From contig NZ_JAUSBX010000011.1 in assembly GCF_030651835.1 (NCBI RefSeq), forward strand, positions 82,659 to 146,658: 64,000 nucleotides of DNA. Direction: 5' to 3'. The first letter of the stretch is position 1. The number at the start of each line of letters is the position of its first letter. The translations under genes were made by a program, and so were the position numbers. This DNA is from Methylicorpusculum sp. GTDB taxonomy: Bacteria; Pseudomonadota; Gammaproteobacteria; Methylococcales; Methylomonadaceae. Shown here piece by piece: positions 1-10,540 of this stretch. The notes under the pieces are model-generated. The model was not told where the DNA came from, searched no databases, and was given only the letters and a program-made list of their open reading frames with translations.

Positions 1-2
1 AG

Positions 3-41
3 CACCTACACCCAATAAAATAGGAAGGGGTGAGCAGATAC
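3..41. repeat. Dispersed repeat, right end of a hairpin element
   Basis: This stretch is nearly identical to 41645-41683, with one mismatch. In that other copy the ACCTACACCC segment pairs with an upstream GGGTGTAGGT, so this is probably the right end of a hairpin element whose left part lies outside the window. It abuts the 3' end of the hybrid kinase gene. No function can be assigned. Confidence 0.7.
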
Positions 42-55
42 CAAGCGCTATCAGC

Positions 56-3000
56 CTAATCCGAAACCTTTGTGTAATAAGGACTGGTTTTTAGTATTGC
101 CAAGGCCTTTTCGTAGTCAAAAATCTCGAGTTGATGCATAAAATCTGTATAACGATCACCAAATATTACGCGCAACTGATCATCTGACTCAGATGCAAGC
201 CGTCCGGCCCGGATATTACTTTGGGTCAAAAGGCTTTCCATTTCTGCAAGTATTTGCTTGATAGGCCCTGGATCAATTTCGCCGCCGCAAGTTTGTTGTG
301 GCGCATTGGGCAAATCAAGTATCACCTCTGCCAATCGTCTCAACTCACTATCACATAACCGGACCAGTTCCATACACTCGTTCATCTCAGCATTTTTGAG
401 TAAGGCATTTTCCAGTTGAGTTACCAGAGCACAGACCCGATAAGCACCCAACGTCGAGGACACGCCTTTTAGGCCATGCGCCAAATGCCGGACCGCCTGT
501 GTATCGCCATCGGCCAGCAGTTTTATCGCAGCATGCATATCATCTTTATGCGACTGCGCAAAAAGACGAAGCAAGGCTTTATATTTGGTGATATTGCCGC
601 GGAGAACCAGAAGGGACGGGGCATAGTCCATTCCGTCTATCGGCGGCAAGGTTTGTGGTATGGCGGAGTCCTGGGGAGTAGTCAATGCCGATGCAGCTAA
701 GGTTTTGTCAGCGCTTTCGGGCTCTGCAGGGGCAACCCCAGGTTGTCCCTTTTTTGACAACCAGCGCAACAATGACGCATAAAGCTCTGCTGGCATAACC
801 GGCTTGGCGACAAAATCATCCATACCTGCAGCAAGACAAGCCTGCCGGTCTTCATTAAAAGCATTAGAGGTCATTGCCAAAATCGGCAAGGAGGCCTGCC
901 CCGGTTGCGCCCGAATCATTTGGGTTGCCGTCAAACCATCCATCACAGGCATCTGTACATCCATTAATATCAAATCGTAATCCATTTTGCTCGCCTTCTC
1001 TAAAGCTATGAGGCCGTTTTTCGCCGTATGCACGGCCAGACCCACCCCATACAACAGCTCCAAAGCCACCTCGCGATTGATCAGATTGTCCTCCACCAAC
1101 AACACGCGTGCGCCACTATGGTCCCGGCGTAAAACAACCTCGGCGGCCTCTGCTGCTTCCGATCTTTCCGGCATTTGACCTTGCCCTCGTTGAAGACGGG
1201 ACGTAAACCAGAAAGTGCTGCCTTTTCCCACGGTACTAATTACACCTGCATCGCCACCCATCATGCTTGCCAAACGCCTGGTAATTGCCAGCCCTAATCC
1301 GGTGCCACCGAATTTACGAGTGGTCGACGCATCCGCTTGAGCAAATGCTTCAAATAATAGTGGCAATTTATCCTCTGCTATTCCGACCCCGGAATCCTGA
1401 AATTCAAAACGAATCAATAAGCCTTCGCCGCTCTCTTCCAGAACGTGGACACCCAGACAAATTTCGCCGGATTCAGTAAACTTGACCGCATTGTCGGCAT
1501 AGTTAAGCAAAGCTTGGCGCAAACGGGTTGGATCACCCCGCAGCCACTTCGGAACCTGTTCGCAATCAAATCGAATACTTAAACCTTTAGCCCGAGCTTT
1601 ATCGGAAATCATTGAATAGATATTATCCAGCACCACGCTCAGTGAAAAATCGACTTCTTCCAACTGCATATGACCCGCCTCAATTTTCGATATATCGAGG
1701 ATGTCATTAATGATAGAAAGCAGATGCTGTGTAGCCGTATCTATTTTATTCAAGCGCTCATTTTGCTCGGCTGACAGACCGCTTCGCCTGAGTAAATAAG
1801 TCATGCCGATGATGGCATTCATGGGCGTGCGAATTTCATGGCTCATGTTGGCCAGAAATGAACTCTTGGCACGATTAGCCGCATCAGCTGAAGCCCATGC
1901 TGTTTCCAGCTCCAAAGTGCGCTGCTTTACCAACGCTTCCAGATGATGACGATGCTGATCCAGCTCTTCATTGAGCCTTTTCTTATCAGAGATATCCTCT
2001 TTCAAACCGGCATAGTGGGAAATGCTTCCATCAGCGTCACGGATAGGAATAATAATCGCATATTCCACATATTCGCTGCCGTCTTTGCGTTTATTGACAA
2101 ACTCACCCTTCCAGGTCTTGCCGGACTTAAGCGTATCCCACAATTTTAAATAAATCTCGGCCGATGTCTTGCCTGACTTCAAAACACGGGGATTTTGACC
2201 CATCAACTCCTCACGGCGATAGCCTGAGACTTGAATGAACGCCTCATTGACATATTCAATATTGCCATCCAGGCAGGTGATAATGGTACTTACCGGGCTT
2301 TGCTCGACTACTTCAACCAATTTGCGTAATTGCTGTTCACTATTTTTGCGTTCGGTAATATCCAGATTGATGCCGGACAGTCTGATCGGTTTGCCGTCCT
2401 CGTCATATTGAGCCTGCCCCTTACTGACTAACCAGCACACCTCACCCGAATCGCGCCTGAAACGGAACTCTACCTCGAAAGGCTTGCCCTGCATGATATG
2501 TGTCGCCCACACCGCCTCAAACAATGGCAAATCATCAGGATGCACCCGTGCTAAAAAATCTTCATTCCTTTTTAATTCACCTGGGGCAAGTCCGTAAATC
2601 CGAAAACATTCGGGCGACCAATAGGAGTGATCATTACTAATATCCCAATCCCAGATACCGACATGGGCGCCTTCCTGGGCCAGCATCAACCGCTGCTCGC
2701 TCTCGAGTAACGCAGCATTAATGGTCTCTGCCTGATTTCGCGCAATGATGGCATCTTCCATCAAATTCATTGCGGCCAATTGCGCCTGACGCTGCACTTT
2801 CAAGGCGCGTTCCTGAGTTTCGTGCAACACCTTTTCAGCGGCGTGCCGAATGCGGCGCTCATTAACCTCTTCTATCGCACGCCGCATAGCCGGCACCAAG
2901 CGGATAAGGTTATTCTTAAAGACAAAATCAACCATCCCCAAGCGTAGCAGTTCTACCGCCATTTCTTCGCCTACGCTACCGGACACTAAAATTACAGGCA

Positions 3001-3226
3001 ATTCAGGATTAGATTTGTGGATTCGTTGCAGAGTGATACGGAAATCCATACCGGGCACGTTATAATCCGATAACACGACATCCCAAGAGGACTGTAAAGC
3101 GCGCTCTAAATCTTGATTAGAAGCGATACAAAGGAACTCGCCGTCAATTCCATTCAGTCGGAGAAATCGCTCCAGCAATAAAAAATCTGAGGTGACATCT
3201 TCAATGATTAAAATTTTCATCGACAT
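56..3226 (-). CDS. Hybrid sensor histidine kinase/response regulator with HPt domain
   Basis: A 1056-residue phosphorelay protein. In order it has a receiver (about 4-120, aspartate in LSDYNVPG), a PAS/PAC domain (about 180-295), a second PAS/PAC (about 300-420), HisKA ([15 protein letters not shown], about 465-530), HATPase_c (NYADNAVKF and DSGVGI boxes), a second receiver (DVQMPVMDG, about 725-840) and an HPt domain ([14 protein letters not shown]). It has no membrane segment, so it is predicted to be cytosolic, with input through the N-terminal receiver and PAS domains. All elements of a His-Asp-His relay are present. It is the last gene of a minus-strand signalling cluster. Its start overlaps by ten bases the end of a receiver relic, as expected if a separate receiver protein was once translated just upstream. 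The signal is unknown. Confidence 0.93.
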   Translation of the reverse strand: MSMKILIIEDVTSDFLLLERFLRLNGIDGEFLCIASNQDLERALQSSWDVVLSDYNVPGMDFRITLQRIHKSNPELPVILVSGSVGEEMAVELLRLGMVDFVFKNNLIRLVPAMRRAIEEVNERRIRHAAEKVLHETQERALKVQRQAQLAAMNLMEDAIIARNQAETINAALLESEQRLMLAQEGAHVGIWDWDISNDHSYWSPECFRIYGLAPGELKRNEDFLARVHPDDLPLFEAVWATHIMQGKPFEVEFRFRRDSGEVCWLVSKGQAQYDEDGKPIRLSGINLDITERKNSEQQLRKLVEVVEQSPVSTIITCLDGNIEYVNEAFIQVSGYRREELMGQNPRVLKSGKTSAEIYLKLWDTLKSGKTWKGEFVNKRKDGSEYVEYAIIIPIRDADGSISHYAGLKEDISDKKRLNEELDQHRHHLEALVKQRTLELETAWASADAANRAKSSFLANMSHEIRTPMNAIIGMTYLLRRSGLSAEQNERLNKIDTATQHLLSIINDILDISKIEAGHMQLEEVDFSLSVVLDNIYSMISDKARAKGLSIRFDCEQVPKWLRGDPTRLRQALLNYADNAVKFTESGEICLGVHVLEESGEGLLIRFEFQDSGVGIAEDKLPLLFEAFAQADASTTRKFGGTGLGLAITRRLASMMGGDAGVISTVGKGSTFWFTSRLQRGQGQMPERSEAAEAAEVVLRRDHSGARVLLVEDNLINREVALELLYGVGLAVHTAKNGLIALEKASKMDYDLILMDVQMPVMDGLTATQMIRAQPGQASLPILAMTSNAFNEDRQACLAAGMDDFVAKPVMPAELYASLLRWLSKKGQPGVAPAEPESADKTLAASALTTPQDSAIPQTLPPIDGMDYAPSLLVLRGNITKYKALLRLFAQSHKDDMHAAIKLLADGDTQAVRHLAHGLKGVSSTLGAYRVCALVTQLENALLKNAEMNECMELVRLCDSELRRLAEVILDLPNAPQQTCGGEIDPGPIKQILAEMESLLTQSNIRAGRLASESDDQLRVIFGDRYTDFMHQLEIFDYEKALAILKTSPYYTKVSD

Positions 3227-3366
3227 GGACCCGCGTTAGTCGCCAGCCAATAGACCCCTAAACGCGCCACAGTCTCGCCGAAATCGTTAAAATCCACTGG
3301 CTTTCGGACAAAATTAAAGCTGATCAAGCGAGCTTCTTCTAATAAAATGCTTTTTGTCGAACTCAT
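3217..3366 (-). pseudogene. Relic of a stand-alone response regulator (receiver C-terminus)
   Basis: A 49-codon frame starting at an ATG and ending at a TGA inside the first codons of the hybrid kinase. Residues 17-46 read like the end of an Rcp1-type receiver: F-VRKPVDF (lysine/proline of beta-5), then FGETVARLGVYWL. The N-terminal part of the domain, including the phosphoacceptor aspartate, is absent. No matching receiver sequence was found in the 350 bases upstream. In many bacteria a small receiver of this kind sits between a PAS sensor and a hybrid kinase, which is the position here. I infer a deletion remnant; a functional micropeptide is possible but unlikely. Confidence 0.6.
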
Positions 3367-3717
3367 AACAACTCCGATTTATACTTCTCAGCATGAAAGG
3401 GTGCTCCTGAAAGCGAAAAACAGATGACCGCGTCTTCACCTGATTCATACTTAGGTCCAATTACTCCACCTTGGCGATGCTACCTCAGCCAGCTCGGAAT
3501 TAGTTACAAAACGGAAGTCATTTTGTGCAAAGTCTCACTCAGCATAGTCCCTAGCACGCCGTTGATACCTAAAATTCCCCACTAAAATAAAACATAACCC
3601 AATGAAATAGCTAAATTGCTTTGCAGAACCGGAAAAATAAGTCTTAGAAGTTGCCGTCATCAAGATAATGGATATAGATTGATACAAACCCAGTTGGGTT
3701 GTCACCTTGTAAGCTGT
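3367..3717. other. Intergenic stretch between PAS sensor and receiver relic
   Basis: About 350 bases with no convincing gene, RNA or terminator on either strand. It probably covers the DNA from which most of the receiver gene was lost. Confidence 0.4.
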
Positions 3718-5937
3718 TCATGCCTCGCCGCCTTCATCCGACTCATCCAAAAAAGACAACTTGAAAGGCGGCTCCTTACTCAGTTGCCGGGACAGTTCGT
3801 TAATCTGTTGTTTCAAGGCAATCATGTCCAGTTCTCGGCCAACTGAGGCACGATTGAAACGTTCCATTTCTGCGTTTCGCTCAGCCAATTCCTCCGTTTG
3901 TTTGCGCAGCGCGTGTTCGGTAACCTTTGCGGCACTTATATCGGTAATCGTCCCTATCATCCTGAGTGGTTTACCCTCGACCGTCCGTTCGACGACTCGG
4001 CCTCTTTCTTTAACCCAGGTGATTTGCCCAGCCGGGTTTTGAACTCGATAATCGACATCAATACAGGGAATACTACCCAACAAGTGATCGTCTAGGGCTT
4101 TCAATACAAAAGGCCGATCGTCCGGATGAATGGTGCTTTTAAAAAAGGCAAAATCAGACGTCACCTCATCAGCCCGGTAACCGGTAATTTCATAGTAACG
4201 GGGCGATAGATAGGCAATATCGCTCTGAATATCCCAATCCCAAAGCCCTAAATTCGTAACTTCAAGCGCCAACTTCAGACGTTCCTCACTGATGCGGAGT
4301 CGTTCTTCCGCCTGCTTACGCTCGGTGATGTCCCGCGAAATACCAAACAAACCGATGACATGACCTTCTCCATCATACAAAGGCCCCTTGATCGCAGAAA
4401 ACACCCGCACTCCATCCACCGTCGTAAGTGTTTCTTCCTCAATAATGGTTTTATTCTCTTCCTGTACGCGGCGGCCTAAAGCCTTGATCATTTCAGCCTG
4501 AGCCGCCGGAAACAAAAAAGCATCATCCTGACCGAGTACCTCATCAACCGGCTTACCGGTAATAGAGCTGGCTGCAACATTAAATAGAATATAGCGGCCC
4601 TGTAAATCCTTGGCAAAAATAGCATCGGAGGAACTATCGGCGATAGCGGACAAAAGATTCAAAGTGCGCAGCTGTTCTGCCTGAGATTCCTGCACAACTC
4701 GAGATAATTCCAATTGCTGGCTCTGTCGCAACAAATAATGACCCGCTCCGGCCATAAAAAGAGACAATAACCCTACCAAGCCTATCCAGACAATATCTGC
4801 ACCGGCTTCAGCATAAAGTTCAGCCATATCCAGCTTGCAAATCAACACCCAATCACTGCCTACGACAGCCTGCGCCACACCAATAACAGGTTCGTTACGG
4901 TAATCAACGCCTTCAATCGCATCACCCAAGCGAACTTCGTTGCGAAATAACTGGGCGGCTAATAGCTTGGGTGTCGCGACCGGTAAACGGAGATTGACTT
5001 CAGCATTAGCGTTATCCTTTAGCGGATTAAGATAAAGCACCTGATCATCGTCTTTTCTGATCAATAATGTTTCGACACTAGCGCTGAGCCTAGGCCAATG
5101 AGTCAGCGTAGGAAAAAGCCACTTATCCAGCTCAAAATGCTGAATAACAACCGGTGCCGCACCGGCATTAGAAAAACGATTAAGTGGTACCACAAAATCC
5201 AGCCTGGCAGTACCTGTCGCGTCGCGATAAGGGCCGATTTCACGCACTTTTCGATCGACACTCGTTAAAAGAACCGCATCCATTAGTTTCTGTGAAAGGA
5301 CGGCCGAATCAGAATAAGAACTCCATAACCGAACGCCTGCCGGACCGATTAAAGTGACACCGTCAGACATCCGGTTTCTGGCTGATTGCTCCAATCGGAT
5401 TTTTAACTCTTCCCCGCTTTGCTGATTACCAGATTCTTGCCACAAACGGTATTGTCTGGCATGAAAAAAGCTGGTTTGGACAAATTCCGCATAACGCTGC
5501 CGTTCCTGCCGCCAATCTCCAATTTGCCGTGACTTTAGATCGGCCACTGCCTGCAGTTGACTAATCTTTTGTTCTTTATGATGTTTCATAGCCAATAACA
5601 TGGCGGAACAGGTCAGCACAATAATGACTACCGCCAACAACCCAAACAACCAGGCCCGTCGAATAGTCACTTTTGCTTCAACGGCAACTTCTTCAGGCCC
5701 CAGAAACCAGCGCCGCATCAAGCCATAGAGCATCAGCGAAGTAATAATGACGAATAGCCATCCTTTTAACAAACTGACGAGAATAATTTTCTCCGGCTCA
5801 TCAAAAAATAGGCGAGTCAATTGATCGGAAAGTAAAATCCAACCGGTGGCAAACAGCGCATAGATGAGAACGATAGAAAGTATTTTGCCGCGTCTGGCGA
5901 CATCAGGCGATTGGGTTGTCAACGAGTTAGAGGACAT
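3718..5937 (-). CDS. Membrane PAS sensor protein without output domain
   Basis: A 739-residue protein with two N-terminal membrane helices (about 17-38 and 45-65), a third near 88-110, an extracytoplasmic Cache-like sensor region (about 115-375), a further helix near 378-400, then two PAS/PAC domains (about 425-550 and 560-690). The C-terminus is a coiled coil containing MERFNRASVGRELDMIALK, a segment often seen just before histidine kinase domains. No HisKA, HATPase, GGDEF or EAL domain follows, so it probably signals through a partner, most simply the hybrid kinase encoded downstream. The ligand is unknown. It lies between the HD-GYP gene (233-base gap) and the receiver relic, all on the minus strand. 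Confidence 0.85.
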   Translation of the reverse strand: MSSNSLTTQSPDVARRGKILSIVLIYALFATGWILLSDQLTRLFFDEPEKIILVSLLKGWLFVIITSLMLYGLMRRWFLGPEEVAVEAKVTIRRAWLFGLLAVVIIVLTCSAMLLAMKHHKEQKISQLQAVADLKSRQIGDWRQERQRYAEFVQTSFFHARQYRLWQESGNQQSGEELKIRLEQSARNRMSDGVTLIGPAGVRLWSSYSDSAVLSQKLMDAVLLTSVDRKVREIGPYRDATGTARLDFVVPLNRFSNAGAAPVVIQHFELDKWLFPTLTHWPRLSASVETLLIRKDDDQVLYLNPLKDNANAEVNLRLPVATPKLLAAQLFRNEVRLGDAIEGVDYRNEPVIGVAQAVVGSDWVLICKLDMAELYAEAGADIVWIGLVGLLSLFMAGAGHYLLRQSQQLELSRVVQESQAEQLRTLNLLSAIADSSSDAIFAKDLQGRYILFNVAASSITGKPVDEVLGQDDAFLFPAAQAEMIKALGRRVQEENKTIIEEETLTTVDGVRVFSAIKGPLYDGEGHVIGLFGISRDITERKQAEERLRISEERLKLALEVTNLGLWDWDIQSDIAYLSPRYYEITGYRADEVTSDFAFFKSTIHPDDRPFVLKALDDHLLGSIPCIDVDYRVQNPAGQITWVKERGRVVERTVEGKPLRMIGTITDISAAKVTEHALRKQTEELAERNAEMERFNRASVGRELDMIALKQQINELSRQLSKEPPFKLSFLDESDEGGEA

Positions 5938-6170
5938 AATGGATTTGCTTGGACATAGCTCTATTGACCCGAAAATGATTTGTTAAATAATGAGCTCACT
6001 TTACGACTCCTATCTAATCGAAAATCGTCTGGCTTACAATAGTATTTGGCGAGGATATCGACAACATGAATGCTGCCGCCAAGCCCTTCCACGGAAGGGT
6101 TTATAATCCAAATCAATGGCTGGACCCTAGTCGTGTAGTGCTGTTTTTCCGGCCAAATGGCGTTACTCGG

Positions 6171-7277
6171 CTAGGAGTCCGAATGAGAATCGCGGTATCG
6201 ATCGGCAATTTTACAAAAGACATCAAATTGGGAAATGAAGATATCGACCACATCCGGGTCAAAATGCGTGCCCCGTCCATTCAGGATGATGTCTTTGGCC
6301 TCCTCATAAGGCATAGGTAGTTTATAGACGCGTGGAGAAATCAAGGCATCAAATACATCCGCTAAAGCCATGATTCGAGCCGAAATGGGCGTAGCATCGC
6401 CAATCAAGCCATCAGGATAACCGCTGCCATCCCATTTTTCATGATGCCAACGGGCAATTTCTTTGGCTAATGAAAGAAACTCCACAGGCTCGGCCGCATC
6501 CCGCTCAGCAAAGTCTATTGCATCGCTCCCCAACTGAGCATGAGTCTTCATAATTACCCACTCCTGCGGCGTAAGCGGCCCTGGTTTTTGGAGTATCGCG
6601 TCAGGAATTCCCACTTTGCCGATATCATGCAATGGTGCCGAACGAGTCAATAACTTGATATAAACATTTGTTAATGCATCGGCATAATCAGGATTTTTTT
6701 GCAGGCCCAAGGCCAATTGTTCTACGTAAGCTTGCGTACGAAGAATGTGATAGCCGGTTTCCGAATCGCGAATTTCGGCCAGATGGGCCAGCGCACGAAT
6801 ACTAACCTCCTGGATAAGCTCATTTTCCATCATCCTTCGCGTTACCTCGGTTTCCAACCACGCATTCTGATTGGCCAAATATTCACGCGCTTGTTTTAAT
6901 TCGAGTTGGGTATGTATCCTGGCTAAGACAATCGGAGGAACAACCGGTTTGGTAATATAGTCGACAGCCCCTACGTTGAGTCCATGCAATTCCGCTTCCT
7001 TGCTGTCCATGGCGGTAACAAAAATTACGGGTATATCATGGGTAGATGGATCTGCCCGCAGTTGTTCGAAAACCTGATAACCATCCATTCCCGGCATCAT
7101 CACATCGAGCAAAATGAGGTCCGGGTAAGGCTTTATATGCGCCACACGTAAAGCTTTTTCGCCCGAAGTGGCCACTCGCACATCGTAATAGGGTTGTAAT
7201 AATTCACTAAGGACGGTCAGATTCTCGGGTAAATCGTCAACAATCAGTATGATTGCGTGAGGGGCTTGCGCCGACAT
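6171..7277 (-). CDS. Response regulator with HD-GYP c-di-GMP phosphodiesterase domain (RpfG-like)
   Basis: A 368-residue protein with an N-terminal receiver (aspartate 58 in LLDVMMPGMDG, conserved lysine 110) and a C-terminal HD-GYP domain: catalytic HD at 217-218 (LHDIGKVGIPD), HHEKWDGSGYP at 278-288. Family members hydrolyse cyclic di-GMP in response to receiver phosphorylation. All metal-ligand motifs checked are present, so activity is expected. It is first in a minus-strand signalling cluster with a PAS sensor and a hybrid kinase, which probably control it. The ATG start gives a normal receiver N-terminus. Confidence 0.92.
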   Translation of the reverse strand: MSAQAPHAIILIVDDLPENLTVLSELLQPYYDVRVATSGEKALRVAHIKPYPDLILLDVMMPGMDGYQVFEQLRADPSTHDIPVIFVTAMDSKEAELHGLNVGAVDYITKPVVPPIVLARIHTQLELKQAREYLANQNAWLETEVTRRMMENELIQEVSIRALAHLAEIRDSETGYHILRTQAYVEQLALGLQKNPDYADALTNVYIKLLTRSAPLHDIGKVGIPDAILQKPGPLTPQEWVIMKTHAQLGSDAIDFAERDAAEPVEFLSLAKEIARWHHEKWDGSGYPDGLIGDATPISARIMALADVFDALISPRVYKLPMPYEEAKDIILNGRGTHFDPDVVDIFISQFDVFCKIADRYRDSHSDS

Positions 7278-7695
7278 AGGGGCTCCGCGATTGAATTATT
7301 ATTTGAATGATCAAAAGGGAAGATCAATAAAGCTTTTGCCTAACAATACTAGCACCTCTGCCACGGAATGACAGGTTTAAGTTATCCAGTGACCGGTGCA
7401 ACAAACTGCAGCGCCTAATCCATAACCCACTGCCGTAAGATGTTAGTCCGCATCCTTATTTCCAAACTCTCAACATCCGTCAGGAAAATCTAATTTGACC
7501 TTAAATATCAATTACATAAATAGAGCATGAAGGAAGTATTTGACTTAACGCATGGGTAGAACACCTGTTAACTCGCTGAGTTGAGTTAATTTCAATTTTT
7601 ATTACTTCAAATAACCTCAGCTGAAGTGGTATATTGACTCGATAAAAATAACAAAAGAGTCACCTGTAGCTCAGTAATAACCAGGAGTGTTACCT
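7278..7695. other. Divergent intergenic region upstream of petA
   Basis: A 418-base gap between the divergent HD-GYP gene and petA, with an AT-rich stretch at 7500-7660. Promoters for both directions must lie here, but I cannot assign -35/-10 boxes with confidence. No RNA gene or repeat was recognised. Confidence 0.4.
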
Positions 7696-8295
7696 ATGAA
7701 TAATGAAGGCGTCGACAAATCAAAACGCCAATTTCTGACCTCGGCCCTCACTGTAGTCGGTGCGGTTGGTACAGGCTATTTGGCCGTTCCATTTCTCGCG
7801 CAAATGCAACCCAGCACGAAAGCCATGGCTGCAGGCGCTCCAGTACAAGTCGATATCAGCAAAATGGAAACAGGGCAACTTATCAGAGTCGCCTGGCGTG
7901 GAAAGCCCGTATGGATAGTCAATCGCACAGAAGAAGTTTTAGCGACTCTTTCGACGCTTAATGACAAATTAAGAGACCCTCTTTCAAACGAATCAACTCA
8001 ACCGCCTTACAGTAAAAATCCCAACCGATCGATCAAGCCTGATATTTTCATCGCAGTCGGCTTGTGTACGCATCTGGGCTGCTCACCGACCTTCAGACCT
8101 GAAATAGCCCCCGTCGATTTAGGCAATGATTGGAAAGGCGGTTTTTTCTGCCCTTGCCACGGATCTTGGTTCGATCTGGCCGGACGCGTCTACCGGGGAG
8201 TCCCGGCACCGACTAATCTTGAGATTCCCCCTCATCGCTATGTCAGTGACTCCTTGATAATCATTGGTGAAGACACTATGGAGAAGACAGCATGA
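7696..8295 (+). CDS. petA: Ubiquinol-cytochrome c reductase iron-sulfur (Rieske) subunit
   Basis: The 199-residue Rieske subunit of cytochrome bc1, which passes electrons from ubiquinol to cytochrome c1. It has an N-terminal anchor of Tat type with KR instead of the twin arginine (SKRQFLTSA), and the two cluster-binding boxes CTHLGC (about residue 123) and CPCHGSW (about 151). I chose the ATG at 7696 because AGGAG at 7683-7687 is spaced eight bases from it; a GTG at 7687 overlaps that ribosome site. The stop overlaps the petB start (ATGA), so the genes are translationally coupled. Confidence 0.95.
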   Translation: MNNEGVDKSKRQFLTSALTVVGAVGTGYLAVPFLAQMQPSTKAMAAGAPVQVDISKMETGQLIRVAWRGKPVWIVNRTEEVLATLSTLNDKLRDPLSNESTQPPYSKNPNRSIKPDIFIAVGLCTHLGCSPTFRPEIAPVDLGNDWKGGFFCPCHGSWFDLAGRVYRGVPAPTNLEIPPHRYVSDSLIIIGEDTMEKTA

Positions 8296-9692
8296 AATCA
8301 AATCGCTGGACTGATTGTGGCAACTGGGTCCTGGACAGGTTCCCACTGACCAAACTTTGGAATGATCACATGGCGCATTACTATGCGCCCAAAAACTTTA
8401 ACTTCTGGTATTTTTTCGGCTCACTGGCCTTACTGGTTCTGGTTAACCAATTCCTGACCGGCATTCTGTTGACGATGAACTACAAGCCGGATGCCAAATT
8501 GGCTTTTGACTCGGTCGAGTACATCATGCGAGATGTCAACTGGGGATGGCTGGTTCGCTATATGCATTCAACCGGCGCCTCGGCCTTTTTTATCGTGATT
8601 TATCTGCATATGTTCAGAGGCATCATGTACGGCTCATTCAAGCAACCGCGTGAGTTGATCTGGATATTCGGCATGCTGCTGTTTGTCGCATTGATGGCTG
8701 AAGCGTTTATGGGTTATTTGCTGCCTTGGGGACAGATGTCCTATTGGGGTGCTCAGGTTATTATCTCTTTATTCAGCGCCATACCTATTATAGGTGACGA
8801 ATTGTCCTTATGGGTCAGAGGCGATTATGTTGTCTCTGATGCGACACTGAACCGCTTCTTTGCCTTCCACGTCATTTCGGTCCCTCTGGTATTGGTCTTG
8901 CTAGTTCTGCTTCACATCATCGCGTTACATGAAGTGGGCTCCAATAATCCGGACGGCATTAATATAAAAGAATTCAAAGATCCATGGGGACATCCTGTCG
9001 ACGGCGTTCCATTTCACCCTTATTACACCGTTAAAGATCTTGTCGGTGTTGCGGTATTTTTGTTCTTTTTTGCCACCGTCATTTTTTACATGCCGGAAAT
9101 GGGCGGATACTTCCTTGAACACGCCAACTTCATACCGGCCGATCCGCTAAAAACACCGGAACATATTGCACCGGTTTGGTATTTCACACCTTTCTATGCC
9201 ATTCTCAGGGCGGTACCGGATAAATTCGCCGGTGTAATTGCGATGGGAGGCGCCATCGTTGTGCTGTTTCTTCTGCCTTGGCTGGATCGTAGCGAAGTAC
9301 GCTCTATCCGTTACCGGGGTGGAATTTACAAAAAAGCCTTACTGTTGTTTGTTATCAGTTTTGTCAGCCTGGGTTATTTGGGCACTCAACCAGCAACACC
9401 AACAGCGACCACTTTTGCACGGATATTCACCGCGATCTACTTCGGCTTCTTTTTGTTGATGCCGATCTACTCTCGCTGGGAAAAATTCAAGAAAGTGCCG
9501 TCCCGATTAACCCCGGTGATCAGCCTGGAAGACCGAATACCGGCCCTGATTGAGACATTCGAAGAAGTTACAGTCAAAACCCCGGTGACCAAGGAGGATG
9601 GAACTACTGTAGTGAGGAGAAAACCTAACTTTAACGGCATGGCAAACGTAGTTGTTCGTTTGGCAAAAAAACTAAAAGAAAGCCTCGATTGA
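8292..9692 (+). CDS. petB: Cytochrome b subunit of bc1 complex
   Basis: A 466-residue polytopic protein holding the two b hemes and the Qo and Qi sites. Heme-ligand histidines are visible in the HSTGAS/YLHMFRG and AFHVISVP/LLHIIALHEVG helices. The Qo motif normally written PEWY reads PVWY (APVWYFTPFYAILR), a variant I recall from beta/gamma lineages. The C-terminus carries about 50 residues beyond the last membrane helix, ending in a basic cytoplasmic tail, so it is longer than most bacterial cytochromes b. It overlaps petA by four bases and is followed at once by petC. Confidence 0.96.
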   Translation: MKSNRWTDCGNWVLDRFPLTKLWNDHMAHYYAPKNFNFWYFFGSLALLVLVNQFLTGILLTMNYKPDAKLAFDSVEYIMRDVNWGWLVRYMHSTGASAFFIVIYLHMFRGIMYGSFKQPRELIWIFGMLLFVALMAEAFMGYLLPWGQMSYWGAQVIISLFSAIPIIGDELSLWVRGDYVVSDATLNRFFAFHVISVPLVLVLLVLLHIIALHEVGSNNPDGINIKEFKDPWGHPVDGVPFHPYYTVKDLVGVAVFLFFFATVIFYMPEMGGYFLEHANFIPADPLKTPEHIAPVWYFTPFYAILRAVPDKFAGVIAMGGAIVVLFLLPWLDRSEVRSIRYRGGIYKKALLLFVISFVSLGYLGTQPATPTATTFARIFTAIYFGFFLLMPIYSRWEKFKKVPSRLTPVISLEDRIPALIETFEEVTVKTPVTKEDGTTVVRRKPNFNGMANVVVRLAKKLKESLD

Positions 9693-9694
9693 TT

Positions 9695-10417
9695 ATGAAT
9701 AAATTACTCACATTATTTTTAATATTCATGCTCCCCTTCACAGTGCTTGCCAGTGAAGGCCTTCAACTACAGAAAGCAGACATTGATCTGACGAATAACG
9801 CATCCCTGGAACGGGGTGCGAAGCATTTTGTAACCTATTGTTTAGGCTGTCACTCCGCCAAACACATTCGCTATTTGCGAATTGCTATCGATTTTGATCT
9901 CAAGGAAGACAAAGTACTGAAAGAAATCGCTCCATTGGGTGCCAATATTTACGACAAGATGACCTCGGCCATGAATGCGCACGATGCGGAGAAATGGTTT
10001 GGCATCATGCCGCCTGATTTGTCTTTGATCGCCCGATCACGGGGTGAAGATTGGATTTATAGTTACCTTAAAGGGTTCTATACCGACAAGTCCAAACCCT
10101 TGGGCGTTAATAACACTGTATTCCCTGATGTTGGGATGCCTAATGTGTTATGGCAACTTCAAGGCGAACAAACGCCTATCTATAAAAACGTCGATGGCAG
10201 AGAAGTCATAGAGAAACTGTCTATCAAAGAAGCCGGTCAATTATCAGAAAAGGAATTCGATGTAATGATCAACGACTTGACCAACTTCCTGGTCTATGTC
10301 GGCGAGCCGGTTAAACTGGAAAGAGAGCGAATGGGCAAATATGTTTTATTCTTTATTTTTATGATCTTCATACTTTCGTATTTGCTCAAAAAAGAATACT
10401 GGAAAGATCTGCATTAA
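9695..10417 (+). CDS. petC: Cytochrome c1 of bc1 complex
   Basis: A 240-residue periplasmic c-type cytochrome anchored by a C-terminal helix (about 212-230, ending KKEYWKDLH). It has a cleavable-type signal peptide ending near VLAS, one CLGCH heme site, and GIMPPDLS supplying the methionine ligand region. It takes electrons from the Rieske subunit. I prefer the ATG at 9695; a TTG at 9689 would overlap the end of petB and add two residues. Last gene of petABC. Confidence 0.95.
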   Translation: MNKLLTLFLIFMLPFTVLASEGLQLQKADIDLTNNASLERGAKHFVTYCLGCHSAKHIRYLRIAIDFDLKEDKVLKEIAPLGANIYDKMTSAMNAHDAEKWFGIMPPDLSLIARSRGEDWIYSYLKGFYTDKSKPLGVNNTVFPDVGMPNVLWQLQGEQTPIYKNVDGREVIEKLSIKEAGQLSEKEFDVMINDLTNFLVYVGEPVKLERERMGKYVLFFIFMIFILSYLLKKEYWKDLH

Positions 10418-10540
10418 CATTATTTTGAAAACAGGGACGTTTTCCAGCTTTACGTTGGAGCCGAGGTTCGGCAAATAACACTGTTTTTTCATGATATACT
10501 CACCTCTTTTTTGTTGTGTATTCGAAAGAGGTTTTGTTTT
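10418..10540. promoter_or_regulatory. petC-sspA intergenic region with possible promoter
   Basis: It contains a short inverted repeat, GAAAAC/GTTTTC, at about 10426-10443, and a TATACT hexamer near 10495 that could be a -10 box for sspAB. No good terminator was found, so read-through from petABC is possible. Confidence 0.35.
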
